64,000 nt of DNA, from assembly GCF_030814475.1 (NCBI RefSeq), contig NZ_JAUSVF010000003.1, forward strand, positions 62,001 to 126,000. The letters run 5' to 3'. The position numbers and the translations under genes are program-made. Below the pieces are notes generated by a model that was given only the letters and a program-made list of their open reading frames with translations, searched no databases and was not told where the DNA came from. This DNA is from Pararhizobium capsulatum DSM 1112 (GTDB taxonomy: Bacteria > Pseudomonadota > Alphaproteobacteria > Rhizobiales > Rhizobiaceae). Shown in pieces: positions 46,908-56,962 of this stretch (its first letter is position 1; every line of letters starts with the position of its first letter).

Positions 46908-47801
46908 TCAACCGGCGAATTTCGGCTCGGGAATACCGAGGCCGGCGTCGGCGACGGCAATCAGGCTGCCTTCCACCGGGTGGGCGGCCAGATGATGCGG
47001 CGTCATGGTAAAGCGCGCTGAGGTCACGTAGAGCGTCGTCAGATCAGGCCCGCCAAAGGTGCAACTCGTCGGCCAGGAAACGGGAAGCTCGACAAGTGCG
47101 AGCAGTTCGCCTTGAGATGTAAAGCGGGCAACCGAGGCGCCGCCAACGACACGGCAATTCCAGAGCGTATCATCAGCATCCATGCAGGAACCATCAGGGA
47201 GCCCTCGTCCGAACCCTTGGACGATCGTCCGGCGATCGGACAGGCGCTTTGTCTGCGGATCGTAGGCAAAGGAATAGATCTCGTTCTCCAGTGTGTCGGC
47301 GAAGAGGAAGCGGTTATCTGTCGTCCAGCCCATGGTGTTGGTGATCCCGTATTCGCGCGGAGTGAGTTGCATCACGGTGCCGTGTACATCGATACGATAG
47401 ATGGCGCCGGACTTGCCGGTCATGTCGCGTGGTGAGCCGTCGGGATGGAGATTGTTCTCCATGGTGGAGACCCAGAAGGAACCGTCAGGGGCAACACATC
47501 CCTCGTTCAGCCTGTTATTGGGCAAATCGGGCTCGGGAATGACGAAGGGCTCGAACGCGCCGCCCGGACGCCAGAAGCAGAGCTCCCTGGAGAGGCCGAG
47601 AATAAAGCCACCCTTTGCCCGCAGACCGATCGACGTCGGAAAATCGGGGGCCTGCCACGCGTCATGCTGACCGCTTTCCGGTTCCAGCCGGTGAATGCGC
47701 CTTCCACCGATATCGACCCAATACAACGCCTGCTCCTGCGCTGCCCAGATGATGCTTTCGCCGACAATATCCTGCGCGGTGAACTGAATACTCGTCTGCA
47801 T
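46908..47801 (-). CDS. SMP-30/gluconolactonase family lactonase
   Basis: A 297-residue six-bladed beta-propeller lactonase that would hydrolyse the sugar lactone. It has the metal ligand Glu in IVGESIIWAAQEQALYWVDI near the N-terminus, RLNEGCVAPDGSFWVSTME, GWTTDNRFLFADTLENEI and LPDGSCMDADDTLWNC in the usual order. GGGAGGGGTC precedes the ATG at 47801; the frame is open to 47855. It is divergent from the GntR gene at 47867. Confidence 0.9.
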   Translation of the reverse strand: MQTSIQFTAQDIVGESIIWAAQEQALYWVDIGGRRIHRLEPESGQHDAWQAPDFPTSIGLRAKGGFILGLSRELCFWRPGGAFEPFVIPEPDLPNNRLNEGCVAPDGSFWVSTMENNLHPDGSPRDMTGKSGAIYRIDVHGTVMQLTPREYGITNTMGWTTDNRFLFADTLENEIYSFAYDPQTKRLSDRRTIVQGFGRGLPDGSCMDADDTLWNCRVVGGASVARFTSQGELLALVELPVSWPTSCTFGGPDLTTLYVTSARFTMTPHHLAAHPVEGSLIAVADAGLGIPEPKFAG

Positions 47802-47866
47802 GACCCCTCCCAAGGCGTCGAATAATTGCGATTGACAATAGCCAAGGCTCATCATAAATCAAGGAT

Positions 47867-48637
47867 ATGCCAAACCTATATGATAGGTGGGAGTTGAGCT
47901 TGATAGATTTGATGCCTGGTGCTGGTGACGGGTCGCTCGATAAATCGGCAGGCGAGGGGCTTCTGGGCGGCGTGATGAATGCCGTGAAGCTCTATATTCG
48001 CGAGCACGGCCTGCAGGTCGGCGATGAACTGCCAAGCGAGGGGGCGTTTGCCGAGCAGACCGGCGTCTCCCGCACCATCGTCCGCGAAGCCTACCGATCG
48101 CTGGCGGCGCTGACGCTGATCGATATCGGCAATGGCCGCCGGGCGCGGGTGGCCGCCCCCAAAGCGGATGTGCTGGCGATGATCACAGATCACGCCGTTC
48201 ACACCGACCAGGCGACGATCCAGCAAATTTTCGACGTTCGCCGCACGATCGAGCGCAGGACCGTGGCGCTTGCAGCGCTGCGTCGCACAGACAAGGAGGC
48301 GGCGGAGATCGTCGGCCTTGTCGATGCAATGCAGCGCGACTTTGGCGATCCGCAAAAGGTGATGGAGCATGACATCGCCTTCCACGAGGCAATCGGCATT
48401 GCATCGCGTAATCCGATGTTTGCCCTGCTCGTGGGGTCCTTCCACCTCTTGACGCGTCACACCTGGCCGATCGGCTGGGCGAGCCGCGGCAGCAACGAAA
48501 CGAGGCAGGAAAGTATCGACGGACACATGATCATTGCCCAGGCGATCGCAAACGGTGATCCGGCAAAGGGCGAGCAGGCCATGGTTGACCATTTTGACTT
48601 GACGGTGAAGGCGCTTCTGGCGGCCGGGGTGTATTGA
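47867..48637 (+). CDS. GntR/FadR-type regulator (FCD domain)
   Basis: A 256-residue regulator. The winged helix lies at about residues 35-85 (VMNAVKLYIREHGLQVGDEL, then AEQTGVSRTIVREAYRSLAA). The FCD domain follows with DIAFHEAIGIASRNPMFALL. An ATG at 47912 is a possible later start, in which case the palindrome CCTATATGATAGG (47875-47887) would be upstream and could be its operator. It reads into the dehydratase gene with a 3-bp gap, so it probably regulates that gene and the divergent lactonase. Confidence 0.87.
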   Translation: MPNLYDRWELSLIDLMPGAGDGSLDKSAGEGLLGGVMNAVKLYIREHGLQVGDELPSEGAFAEQTGVSRTIVREAYRSLAALTLIDIGNGRRARVAAPKADVLAMITDHAVHTDQATIQQIFDVRRTIERRTVALAALRRTDKEAAEIVGLVDAMQRDFGDPQKVMEHDIAFHEAIGIASRNPMFALLVGSFHLLTRHTWPIGWASRGSNETRQESIDGHMIIAQAIANGDPAKGEQAMVDHFDLTVKALLAAGVY

Positions 48638-48640
48638 TCA

Positions 48641-49843
48641 ATGAAAATTACGGCATTTGAAACCGTCCGCGTCCACGAATTCCCAAACATCCTCTGGGTC
48701 CAGATCCACACTGACGAGGGACTTGTGGGTCTTGGCGAAACATTCTTCATGGCTCAGACGGTCGAGGCCTACATCCACGAGGTTGTTGCCCCGAAACTTC
48801 TGGGCCGTGATCCATTGGAGATCGACCGGATTTCCAAGGACCTGACCGGTTATCTCGGCTTCCGCTCGACCGGCGCCGAGATGCGCGGGAATTCGGCCGT
48901 TGATATCGGCCTCTGGGATCTGTTCGGCAAGTCCACCAACCTGCCCATCGCCCAGCTGCTCGGTGGTTTTTCGCGCCGCGAGATCCGTACCTACAACACC
49001 TGCGCCGGCAACACCTATATGCGCGACGCCAAGGGGCAGCAGACCGCAAATTACGGCATCGGCGGTCCACGAAAGGACTATGACGATCTCAACGGTTTTC
49101 TGGAGCGGGCTGACGAGCTTGCCGAGGACCTTCTTGCCGACGGCATCACCGCCATGAAAATCTGGCCGTTCGATATCGCGGCAGAGAAATCCGGCGGGCA
49201 GTACATTTCCGGCCCGGATTTGCGCCAGGCGCTCGAACCTTTCGAGAAGATCCGCAAGCGCGTAGGCGATCGCATCGACATCATGGTCGAATTTCATTCC
49301 ATGTGGCAATTGACGCCGGCCATTCAAATTGCCCGAGCGCTCGAACCCTATTCAACGTTCTGGCACGAGGATCCGATCAAGATGGATTCGCTCTCGAGCC
49401 TGAAACGCTATGCCGCTGCCAGCCGGGCGCCGTTGTGCGCGTCGGAGACGCTCGCCACACGCTGGGCCTTCCGTGATCTCCTGGAAACGGATTCCGCCGG
49501 TGTCGTCATGCTCGATCTGTCGTGGTGCGGCGGCATATCGGAGGCGAAAAAGATCGCCACGATGGCCGAGGCCTGGCATTTGCCCGTGGCCCCGCATGAC
49601 TGCACCGGACCCGTGGTGCTTTCCGCCTCGACCCATCTGTCGCTGAACGTGCCCAACGCGCTCGTTCAGGAGAGCGTGCGCGCCTATTACAAGACCTGGT
49701 ACGCCGATCTCACCAACCAGCTTCCTACCGTGACGAACGGGATGATCACCGTCCCGCCCGGTCCCGGCCATGGTGTTGATCTTGCACCCGATCTCGATCG
49801 CAAATTCAGCGTCAGCCGCCGGGTGTCGAAGCCTGACGTTTGA
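48641..49843 (+). CDS. mandelate racemase/enolase-superfamily dehydratase
   Basis: A 400-residue enolase-superfamily enzyme distinct from the one at 44771. It has the N-terminal capping domain (MKITAFETVRVHEFPNILWV) and barrel residues Lys in GITAMKIWPFD, metal ligands in MVEFHSMW, FWHEDPIK and CASETLATRW, and a His in VAPHDCTGPVVLSAS. The E/H pair on the second strand is reminiscent of galactonate-type dehydratases. Substrate is an acid sugar, identity unknown. Coupled to the upstream GntR gene. Confidence 0.88.
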   Translation: MKITAFETVRVHEFPNILWVQIHTDEGLVGLGETFFMAQTVEAYIHEVVAPKLLGRDPLEIDRISKDLTGYLGFRSTGAEMRGNSAVDIGLWDLFGKSTNLPIAQLLGGFSRREIRTYNTCAGNTYMRDAKGQQTANYGIGGPRKDYDDLNGFLERADELAEDLLADGITAMKIWPFDIAAEKSGGQYISGPDLRQALEPFEKIRKRVGDRIDIMVEFHSMWQLTPAIQIARALEPYSTFWHEDPIKMDSLSSLKRYAAASRAPLCASETLATRWAFRDLLETDSAGVVMLDLSWCGGISEAKKIATMAEAWHLPVAPHDCTGPVVLSASTHLSLNVPNALVQESVRAYYKTWYADLTNQLPTVTNGMITVPPGPGHGVDLAPDLDRKFSVSRRVSKPDV

Positions 49844-49867
49844 GGGCGGCATTGGTGCTATTGACTT

Positions 49868-49885
49868 GTATGGTAGTATGCTAGT
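49868..49885. promoter_or_regulatory. operator candidate upstream of the GntR gene
   Basis: GTATGGTAGTATGCTAGT, an imperfect palindrome around TAGTATGCTA, follows a TTGACT and ends 36 bp before the gntR start. It is almost the same as the element before the SDR gene at 46860-46877, suggesting autoregulation and joint control. Confidence 0.7.
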
Positions 49886-49921
49886 AGCTTTTGAAGCAGA
49901 TTGAACGAGGGGAGGCTGAGG

Positions 49922-50614
49922 ATGGACAACGCAAAGCCGCTTCGGGTTCTGTCGGCGACAGGAGCCGTTGGGCCCCAAGTTTATCGCATACTGCGGGAGC
50001 AGATCATCCAGGCCGAGCTTTTACCGGGAGAGCGGATTTCCGAATCGGAGATCGCAAAGACCCTGTCGATCAGCCGTCAGCCGGTTCGCGAGGCTTTCAT
50101 CAAGCTGTCGGAAGAAGGCCTCGTTCAGGTCCTCCCGCAACGCGGCACCTATGTCACCAAGATTTCCACGGCCTCGGTCATGGATGTCCGCTTTGTTCGC
50201 GAAGCAATCGAAGCCGACATTGTCCGTCATCTTGCCGCAGATCATGCGGCTGCGACCATCACAGAACTGCGCAGCCAGATCAGCCGGCAAAAACAGGTGC
50301 GGCAGAACGATCGTGCCGCGTTTCTGCGCCTCGATGAACTGTTTCATCATACGCTCGCCGCCGCCGCCGGCAAGGCCTATGCCTGGAGCGTCGTCGAAAG
50401 CGTCAAGGCGCAGATGGACCGCGTCCGGTTCCTCAGCGTCGATGACATGCAAATCGGCCGTCTGATCGAACAGCACGAGCGGATCGTCGATGCCATCGCA
50501 GCCGGCGACGTCGCGCAAGCCGAGGACGCCGTGCGGACACACCTGCGCGAAATCTTGAAATCGCTGCCGGAGATTGCCCGGTCACGGGCCGAATTCTTCG
50601 ATGCGCCGGAGTGA
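49922..50614 (+). CDS. GntR family regulator (FCD domain)
   Basis: A 230-residue regulator. GGGGAGGCTGAGG precedes the ATG at 49922. The HTH is at about residues 20-75 (QVYRILREQIIQAELLPGER, then IAKTLSISRQPVREAFIKLS). The FCD domain contains FVREAIEADIVRHLA and LDELFHHTLAAAAGKAYAW. It stands at the head of the importer-SDR-epimerase operon and is the likely binder of the 18-bp element found before itself and before the SDR gene at 46829. Confidence 0.9.
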   Translation: MDNAKPLRVLSATGAVGPQVYRILREQIIQAELLPGERISESEIAKTLSISRQPVREAFIKLSEEGLVQVLPQRGTYVTKISTASVMDVRFVREAIEADIVRHLAADHAAATITELRSQISRQKQVRQNDRAAFLRLDELFHHTLAAAAGKAYAWSVVESVKAQMDRVRFLSVDDMQIGRLIEQHERIVDAIAAGDVAQAEDAVRTHLREILKSLPEIARSRAEFFDAPE

Positions 50615-50660
50615 TCGGCGCCAGCAACCATTTTGATGTCACAACGGGAGGAAAAACATC

Positions 50661-51635
50661 ATGATCCGCAAACTGATAGCAGGCACAGCCCTCGGGCTGA
50701 CAATGATGGCGTCCGGCGCAAGCGCCGAGGGCCTCAACATCGCGTTCATCAGCCATTCGTCGGCCTCGAACACCTTCTGGCAGTCGGTCAAGAAGGGTTA
50801 TGACGATGCCTGTGAAAAGATTGGTGCCAATTGCCAATTGATTCTTACCCAGACCGAGGGCTCCGTCGAACAGGCAGTCGCCAATCTGCAGGCGGCGATC
50901 GCTTCCAAGCCGGATGCAATCTTCGTCGCAATCGTCGACAACAAGGCCTATGACGCTGTCATCCAGGAGGCGGTCGATGCCGGTATTCTGGTGTTGGCGG
51001 TCAATGTCGATGACAGCGAAGGCGCCAAGGGCAATGCGCGCAAGGCCTTCATCGGTCAGGGCTTTACCGCCGCGGGCTATTCGCTCGCAAAGGCCCAGTC
51101 GGAGAACTTCCCGAAGGAAGGGCCGCTGAACCTGCTCGTCGGCGTCAATGCTCCGGGTCAGACCTGGTCTGAGCAGCGGGCCGGTGGCGTGACGAAATTC
51201 CTTGAGGAATACAAGGCCGAACACAAGGATCGGGAAATCAACATCACGCGTATCGATGCAGCGACGGACCTTGCCTTGACGGCGGACCGCATCGGTTCCT
51301 ATTTGAACGCCAACCCCAGCACTACGGCCTATTTCGATACCGGTTACTGGCATGCCGGTGTTGCCAAGGTGCTGAAGGACCGCGGGATCGAGCCGGGTAA
51401 AGTCCTCCTCGGCGGCTTTGACCTGGTGCCGGAAGTGCTCCAGCAGATGCAAGCCGGTTATGTGCAGGTGCAGGTCGACCAACAGCCTTACATGCAAGGG
51501 TTCATGCCGGTCATGGAAACCTACCTCTACAAGACCGCCGGCCTGACGCCATCCGACATCGACACCGGGCAGGGCATTGTCACGCCCAAGGACGTGCCGA
51601 CTATCCTTGACATGGCGAAGAAGGGCCTGCGCTGA
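50661..51635 (+). CDS. sugar ABC transporter substrate-binding protein
   Basis: A 324-residue type I periplasmic sugar-binding protein. The signal peptide is MIRKLIAGTALGLTMMASGA...SAEG. The mature part starts LNIAFISHSSASNTFWQSVK; ligand region motifs include AIVDNKAYDAVIQEAVDAGI, NAPGQTWSEQRAGG and GYVQVQVDQQPYMQGFMPV. GGGAGGAAAA precedes the ATG. A perfect hairpin separates it from the permease gene. Confidence 0.92.
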   Translation: MIRKLIAGTALGLTMMASGASAEGLNIAFISHSSASNTFWQSVKKGYDDACEKIGANCQLILTQTEGSVEQAVANLQAAIASKPDAIFVAIVDNKAYDAVIQEAVDAGILVLAVNVDDSEGAKGNARKAFIGQGFTAAGYSLAKAQSENFPKEGPLNLLVGVNAPGQTWSEQRAGGVTKFLEEYKAEHKDREINITRIDAATDLALTADRIGSYLNANPSTTAYFDTGYWHAGVAKVLKDRGIEPGKVLLGGFDLVPEVLQQMQAGYVQVQVDQQPYMQGFMPVMETYLYKTAGLTPSDIDTGQGIVTPKDVPTILDMAKKGLR

Positions 51636-51660
51636 TTTCCGATTGTCTTTTGAAACAAAC

Positions 51661-51692
51661 CAGCGACTTGTCTCTCCGGAGACAAGTCGCTG
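51661..51692. terminator. strong intercistronic hairpin between binding protein and permease genes
   Basis: CAGCGACTTGTCTC pairs perfectly with GAGACAAGTCGCTG (14 bp) around a TCCG loop. No T run follows, and the permease gene starts 18 bp later. It is best read as an mRNA stabiliser or partial terminator raising binding-protein yield over permease. Confidence 0.75.
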
Positions 51693-51710
51693 AACGATGA
51701 GTAGCAGCCC

Positions 51711-52690
51711 ATGAAGCGGTTTTTGAAAATCTATCTGGATAAGCCGGAACTCGCCGGCCTCGCCCTTTTGATCATCCTGATGGTTATCTTCCAGGTGAAA
51801 TCGAACAGCATCCTTCTGTCATTCGAGAACGTGCGCGGCATCATGGGCCTGCTGCCCGAAATGGCGCTCGTTGCAATTGGCGTTACCATCCTGATGATTT
51901 GCGGCGAGTTCGATCTTTCGGTCGGCTCGGTCTTCGCGCTGATGCCGATGACGATGGCGGTTGCCCTCACGTCCGGTGTACCGTTTACCGCGGCGGTGCT
52001 CATGGGTTTGCTACTGTGCGCCCTGATCGGCTTTATCAACGGCTACATCACCCTGCAGTTCACCATTCCGAGTTTTATCACAACGCTCGGCATGCTCTTC
52101 ATTGCCCGCTCGCTGACCATCGTCATTTCCGGCGGATTCCCGCCCTTGCTTCCCGATGATCTGCCGACCTGGCTGTTCACCGACTATATTTGGCAGGGTG
52201 CCATCGTCCGAATGTCCTTCATCTGGTTCCTGGCAATCGCGTTGCTTGCCGCCGGCCTGCTGTCGCTGACGAATTTCGGCAACTGGATCCGCGCCACCGG
52301 CGGTTTCAACGAAGCGGCCGCGTCGATGGGTATCCCAGTCAAACGCGTCAAGATCATCTGCTTCATGCTGTGCTCGGTTCTCGCAGGGTTTGCCGGCCTG
52401 TTGCAGGTGCTACGTCTCGGTTCGCCGCTTCCGTCAATAGGGGAGGGGCTGGAGCTTCAGGCCGTTGCCGCAGCGGTCATCGGCGGTACGTCGCTTGCGG
52501 GCGGTATAGGTACCGTGTTTGGCGCGGTCATCGGCACCCTCTTGATCCGCACCATCGACAACGGCCTTGTTCTGTCCCGCGTCGATGCCAACTGGTTCAA
52601 GTTCGCAATCGGCGTGCTCACCATGTTCGCCGTCATTGCCAATGCCTGGATGGGCAAGATGTCCCGCAAGATCAAGGTGGAGGCGCACAA

Positions 52691-52694
<4 letters not shown>
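51711..52694 (+). CDS. sugar ABC transporter permease (RbsC-like)
   Basis: A 327-residue membrane protein. It has the EMALVAIGVTILMICGEFDL segment followed by SVGSVFALMP (the GEFDLSVGS variant of the RbsC signature), about eight hydrophobic segments and VIGGTSLAGGIGTVFGAVIG near the end. The TGA overlaps the GTG of the ATPase gene. Confidence 0.92.
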
Positions 52695-53422
<728 letters not shown>

Positions 53423-53429
53423 GGTAGAT

Positions 53430-54185
53430 ATGACCGACCTGTCTGGTAAAACTGTTCTGTTGACCGGCGCTTTGGGGACCCTCGGCCGCGCCCAGGCCGA
53501 GCGTCTTGCCCGCAGCGGCACAACGCTGCTGCTGCTCGATCGGCCAGGTGCCGAGTCTGGAGAGGCCTTCGCAGCGCAAATTGCCACCATTCATGGCGTC
53601 AAGGCAATCTATGTCGGCGAGGACCTGAACAAGCTTGCATCCGCCGAGAAGCGGGTGGCTGAGCTGTCGGCGACCACCGGCGGCATCGATATCCTGATCA
53701 ACAATGCCGCGCTGATCATCAACAAGCCGTTCGAGGAATTCTCCCTGGAGGAATACGAGGACCAGGTTCGGGTCAATTCTTCCGCAGCCTTCGCGCTGAC
53801 CCGCGCTGTGGCATCGGCGATGAAAGTGAAGGGCTATGGCAAGATCGTCAACTTCTGCTCGCTGACGCTCAACGGGCGCTGGGACGGTTATGTGCCTTAT
53901 GTCGCCTCAAAAGGCGCGATGCTCGGTTTGACAAAGTCATTGGCGCGAGAACTCGGACCGCATGGCATCCGCGTCAATGCCGTCTCGCCGGGTGCCGTCG
54001 TTTCCGAGGCTGAGGAGCGCGTCTTTGCCGACCGGCTGCAGCAATACAACGATTGGATACTTGAAAACCAATCCTTAAAAGCGCGAATTCAGCCGGAGCA
54101 TGTCGCCAATCTTGTGCATTTCCTTGTCTCGCCCGTCTCTGACATGATCTCCGGCCAGAATATCGCCATCGACGGCGGTTGGTGA
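53430..54185 (+). CDS. SDR family dehydrogenase
   Basis: A 251-residue short-chain dehydrogenase. It has VLLTGALGTLGRAQAERLAR, ILINNAALIINKPFEEFSLE, catalytic Ser in NFCSLTLNGRW and Tyr/Lys in YVPYVASKGAMLGLTKSLAR, and IDGGW at the end. GAGG lies 6 bp before the ATG. In the operon with importer and aldose epimerase it is a good candidate for the first sugar oxidation. It overlaps the epimerase start by one base. Confidence 0.9.
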   Translation: MTDLSGKTVLLTGALGTLGRAQAERLARSGTTLLLLDRPGAESGEAFAAQIATIHGVKAIYVGEDLNKLASAEKRVAELSATTGGIDILINNAALIINKPFEEFSLEEYEDQVRVNSSAAFALTRAVASAMKVKGYGKIVNFCSLTLNGRWDGYVPYVASKGAMLGLTKSLARELGPHGIRVNAVSPGAVVSEAEERVFADRLQQYNDWILENQSLKARIQPEHVANLVHFLVSPVSDMISGQNIAIDGGW

Positions 54186-55162
54186 TGACATCCATCAACC
54201 TCTCTAACGGTAGCGCCCGGATCACTGTCCGCCCCGACCTCGGCGCCGGTCTCAGTTGTTATGACGTGTTTGCCGGCAATGCGTGGCAACCGATCTTCCG
54301 CACTGCCGACCCGGCAACCCAGCATCCATTTCATCTGTCCAACATTCTACTGATCCCTTTTTCCGGGCGTGTTTCTGGCGGCGGCTTTATGTTCGACGGA
54401 ACATTCCACCCGATAGACCGCAACATGGAATCGGAGAAATATCCAATCCACGGCAACGGTTTTTCCTCGGTCTGGATCGTGGATGAACAGGCTGACAACC
54501 ATGTTATTTTGTCGCTTTCGGCAAAGGGGCCCGGCCCGTTTTGCTATGATGCATCGATGACTTACCGGTTGGACGGTATGGCACTCATCATGGAGTTGAC
54601 CATCACCAGCCGCGCCAGCATCCGTCTGCCTTTTGGCGCTGGTTTTCATCCTTGGTTCGTGCGTGACCGCGAAACCTTCCTGACGGCTTCGGCTGACGGC
54701 GTCTGGCTGGAACGGGCCGATCACCTGCCGGAAATGTTCGACGCGGTTTCGAACCACGCAGATATGGATTTTAAAACGCGCCTCCGTCTGCCAGAGCGCT
54801 GGATCAACAACTGGTTCACCGGCTGGAATGGAAAAGCCCAGATCGACTGGCCTGCGCGTGGCATTGCCGCCGAAATTGAGGCCGGCGAAGGCCTCAACCA
54901 ATATGTCGTGTTTTCTCCGTCCGCTGAGGCCGACTTTGTCTGTTTTGAACCAGTCTCTCATCCGGTGGATGCGTTTAATTTGCCTGGAGGCGGGCAAGCA
55001 CATGGCATGATCGTACTCGAGCCTTCCGAGATCCTGACTGTGTCAAATGCGACAAGGCCTTTTTACCTTTCACGAGAATTGCACGCACCCATTGAGCCCA
55101 GAGCACACTTGGCGAAACGCAGAAAGGATCGCGTGCCCCTTGAGAGTGCGCCGCGGGCGTAA
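54185..55162 (+). CDS. aldose 1-epimerase (mutarotase) family protein
   Basis: A 325-residue galactose mutarotase-like protein. It begins MTSINLSNGSARITVRPDLG. Family elements include NILLIPFSGRVSGGGFMFDG (substrate-site Arg), a catalytic His in PFGAGFHPWFVRDRETF and a probable Glu in EADFVCFEPVSHPVDAFNLP. It would interconvert anomers of the imported sugar. The ATG shares a base with the SDR stop (TGATG). Last gene of the operon; beyond it lies duplicated, decayed DNA. Confidence 0.88.
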   Translation: MTSINLSNGSARITVRPDLGAGLSCYDVFAGNAWQPIFRTADPATQHPFHLSNILLIPFSGRVSGGGFMFDGTFHPIDRNMESEKYPIHGNGFSSVWIVDEQADNHVILSLSAKGPGPFCYDASMTYRLDGMALIMELTITSRASIRLPFGAGFHPWFVRDRETFLTASADGVWLERADHLPEMFDAVSNHADMDFKTRLRLPERWINNWFTGWNGKAQIDWPARGIAAEIEAGEGLNQYVVFSPSAEADFVCFEPVSHPVDAFNLPGGGQAHGMIVLEPSEILTVSNATRPFYLSRELHAPIEPRAHLAKRRKDRVPLESAPRA

Positions 55163-55311
55163 TCAAAAAGTTTGGCGTTGAGTGAAGTGGGCATCGGGGA
55201 CGGAGCATGCCGAGGTTCCAGTCTTAACCCTCCATTGCGTCCTTTCACTGAGGAATGTGGATTGTAAGACGTAATCACTTCCCATGCGGATCGGCGGAAC
55301 GATTTCATTTC

Positions 55312-55437
55312 GCGCGCGATGCGCTCCAGAACTGTCGCAGCCGTCCCATTGGCATTTCGGCCGACAGGTTGGGACGAGGTAGCGGTTTTCCTGCGTGCAG
55401 ATTTTAGGCCGACGAATATTTTCTGATCTAGCGTCAT
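55312..55437 (-). pseudogene. 5' remnant of a J-domain protein gene, frameshifted
   Basis: From the ATG at 55437 the minus strand reads MTLDQKIFVGLKSARRKTAT, matching the intact gene at 12802-13410. One C is missing near 55360 (CGGCCGAAATGCC here, CGGCCCGAAATGCC there), so the CQWDGCG zinc-ribbon part is read out of frame as NANGTAA. Homology to the intact gene stops at about 55312; the J-domain itself is absent. Confidence 0.75.
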
Positions 55438-55812
55438 CGCGCCTATATGGACGGATAGCGATCTCAAGGCAACGAAGTGGAGTTCCCCGTAACGATTGTC
55501 ATTGTCGGTGCTCAATTGAATGTGTCAACGATCGACATACCTGAAAGGCCGCAACAGCAGCGCCGGGCGAATGTCCCCCCATGCTCGGGAGCAGGGGCTG
55601 TGGATTCTAGGTTTCGCGATTTTGAGCGAGCGGCCGAACGGGAAACATGTCTTCGCCGTAATGGTGAAGGCGGGTGTGATGTCTTCGGCACAGCCAGCGG
55701 ACGTCCAGTGGCTTCTCGTAGTGATCATGATGCGCATCGACTGCGTCAATGCCGCAGACCTCGCAGGCCTGTCGTTCCAATTGGCCAGCTTTCAGTGCCC
55801 GCTGGACCGCCA
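55312..55812 (+). repeat. copy B of the ~500 bp diverged direct repeat
   Basis: Aligns with 13284-13790 in direct orientation at an offset of about 42.03 kb. In this copy the HNH-type gene is intact and the J-domain gene is frameshifted and truncated, the reverse of copy A. Confidence 0.85.
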
Positions 55813-55879
55813 AATGGGCGCCATATTTTGCCGGATTTGCCCGACGCCAATCCGCCTGCCGGGTCTCACTTTCGATCAT
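55607..55879 (-). CDS. HNH-type small protein
   Basis: A 90-residue protein: RRANPAKYGAHLAVQRALKA leads into a CEVCG knuckle, then DAVDAHHDHYEKPLDVRWLC and RRHHTRLHHYGEDMFP. The CxxC...HHxxYxKPLxVxWLCxxHH pattern is that of small HNH-like, zinc-binding proteins seen in phages and rhizobia; nuclease activity is not proven. The copy at 13469-13790 is broken. The gene ends 170 bp before the start of the J-domain relic on the same strand. Confidence 0.65.
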   Translation of the reverse strand: MIESETRQADWRRANPAKYGAHLAVQRALKAGQLERQACEVCGIDAVDAHHDHYEKPLDVRWLCRRHHTRLHHYGEDMFPVRPLAQNRET

Positions 55880-56160
55880 GATGTTGGCCCAGCCAAATTG
55901 TTACCCGTCGTACGTTGGCCGTTCCTTCGCTTCAGACCGAGGAATTGGAGCGTCCGAATGCACTATAGCGGCGACACGGTGAGGGGCAAGGCACCAGGAC
56001 ACTGATCGCCGACGCCGTCAAGGCGCAAATCGATGCCATCATAATCGGGATTTGCTCGACCGTCTGGACTGTGGGCGGGAAAATCGCTATTGGCGGGTAC
56101 TTGATGCTGTGTTGAGCACATTGCTGAAGCAGCGGCGCGGACACCCCAAGGCTTTTCAAC

Positions 56161-56832
56161 GTGAAAAAAATCCAACGCAGTTTTGCAGTCGAGTATAAAT
56201 CCGGTCGGCGAAAACCCATTCGCAATACAAACTCAATCTGGGGTAACTTGGATCTCAAGTCCGTTGCGCAAGATGTGCAGGACGAGACAACCCCGTTCCC
56301 TGTTTTGAAACTGCAAGATAATAAATCCGGCGGCGAATTAACTTTACCTGAAACAGATCCTGCCGGGTCGTTGACACGGCCGATCGGGCAGCAGACAAAT
56401 ACTTCAGTTCCACGGGAGACGATCATGGCCGACGAATTCAGTACGACAACCAACTCTGAGGCTCCGGCCGTTGTCGAAGCACCGATTGCAGCGAAGAAAC
56501 AGCGCAAACCCCGCGCCAAGAAGGTTGCCGCCGAAACGGTGGCCGTCGAGGCTGCTGCGGAACCAGTAGCTGTATCGACCAGCGCACCAGTCAAGCAGAA
56601 GCGGGGACGCAAGGCCAAGGCAATTGGAACTGCTGCAAGCAGTGCCAAGCCTGCGCCGGTCAAACGTGCTCCGAAGACGGCGCCAGCAGCGACTGCGGCC
56701 CCAACGGCGGCAATCGATGAAATCGCGGATCTTCTCCAGTTGGAAGAAGAGAACCAGAGACTGCGCAAGCTGCTTTCTGAAAAGCTTCGGGCAGAAAACG
56801 CCGATCTGCGCAAGCGGCTCAAGCTCGATTGA
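56161..56832 (+). CDS. SyrB-like putative regulator
   Basis: A 223-residue protein from a GTG at 56161. The N-terminal part (FAVEYKSGRRKPIRNTNSIW, GNLDLKSVAQDVQDE) resembles what I recall at the start of rhizobial SyrB-like proteins. The middle is Ala/Pro/Lys-rich and disordered (KKQRKPRAKKVAAETVAVEA). The C-terminus is a short leucine zipper (LLQLEEENQRLRKLLSEKLR). A later ATG at 56425 behind CGGGAG would give 135 residues starting MADEFSTTTN, as in classical SyrB annotation; both may be used. SyrB has been linked to repression of syrM in S. meliloti. Confidence 0.75.
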   Translation: MKKIQRSFAVEYKSGRRKPIRNTNSIWGNLDLKSVAQDVQDETTPFPVLKLQDNKSGGELTLPETDPAGSLTRPIGQQTNTSVPRETIMADEFSTTTNSEAPAVVEAPIAAKKQRKPRAKKVAAETVAVEAAAEPVAVSTSAPVKQKRGRKAKAIGTAASSAKPAPVKRAPKTAPAATAAPTAAIDEIADLLQLEEENQRLRKLLSEKLRAENADLRKRLKLD

Positions 56833-56962
56833 GCCGTAGCCGGCAACCAATTGCCGGCGGCATTACTCTGCTTGTCGAGATGTACACTTTGGTGGCGGTG
56901 GCTGCGGCCGCCAAAGTCGGCACTCGCAGTCAATATGCGGGAGCGAACGCGAGGTCGAAGAG

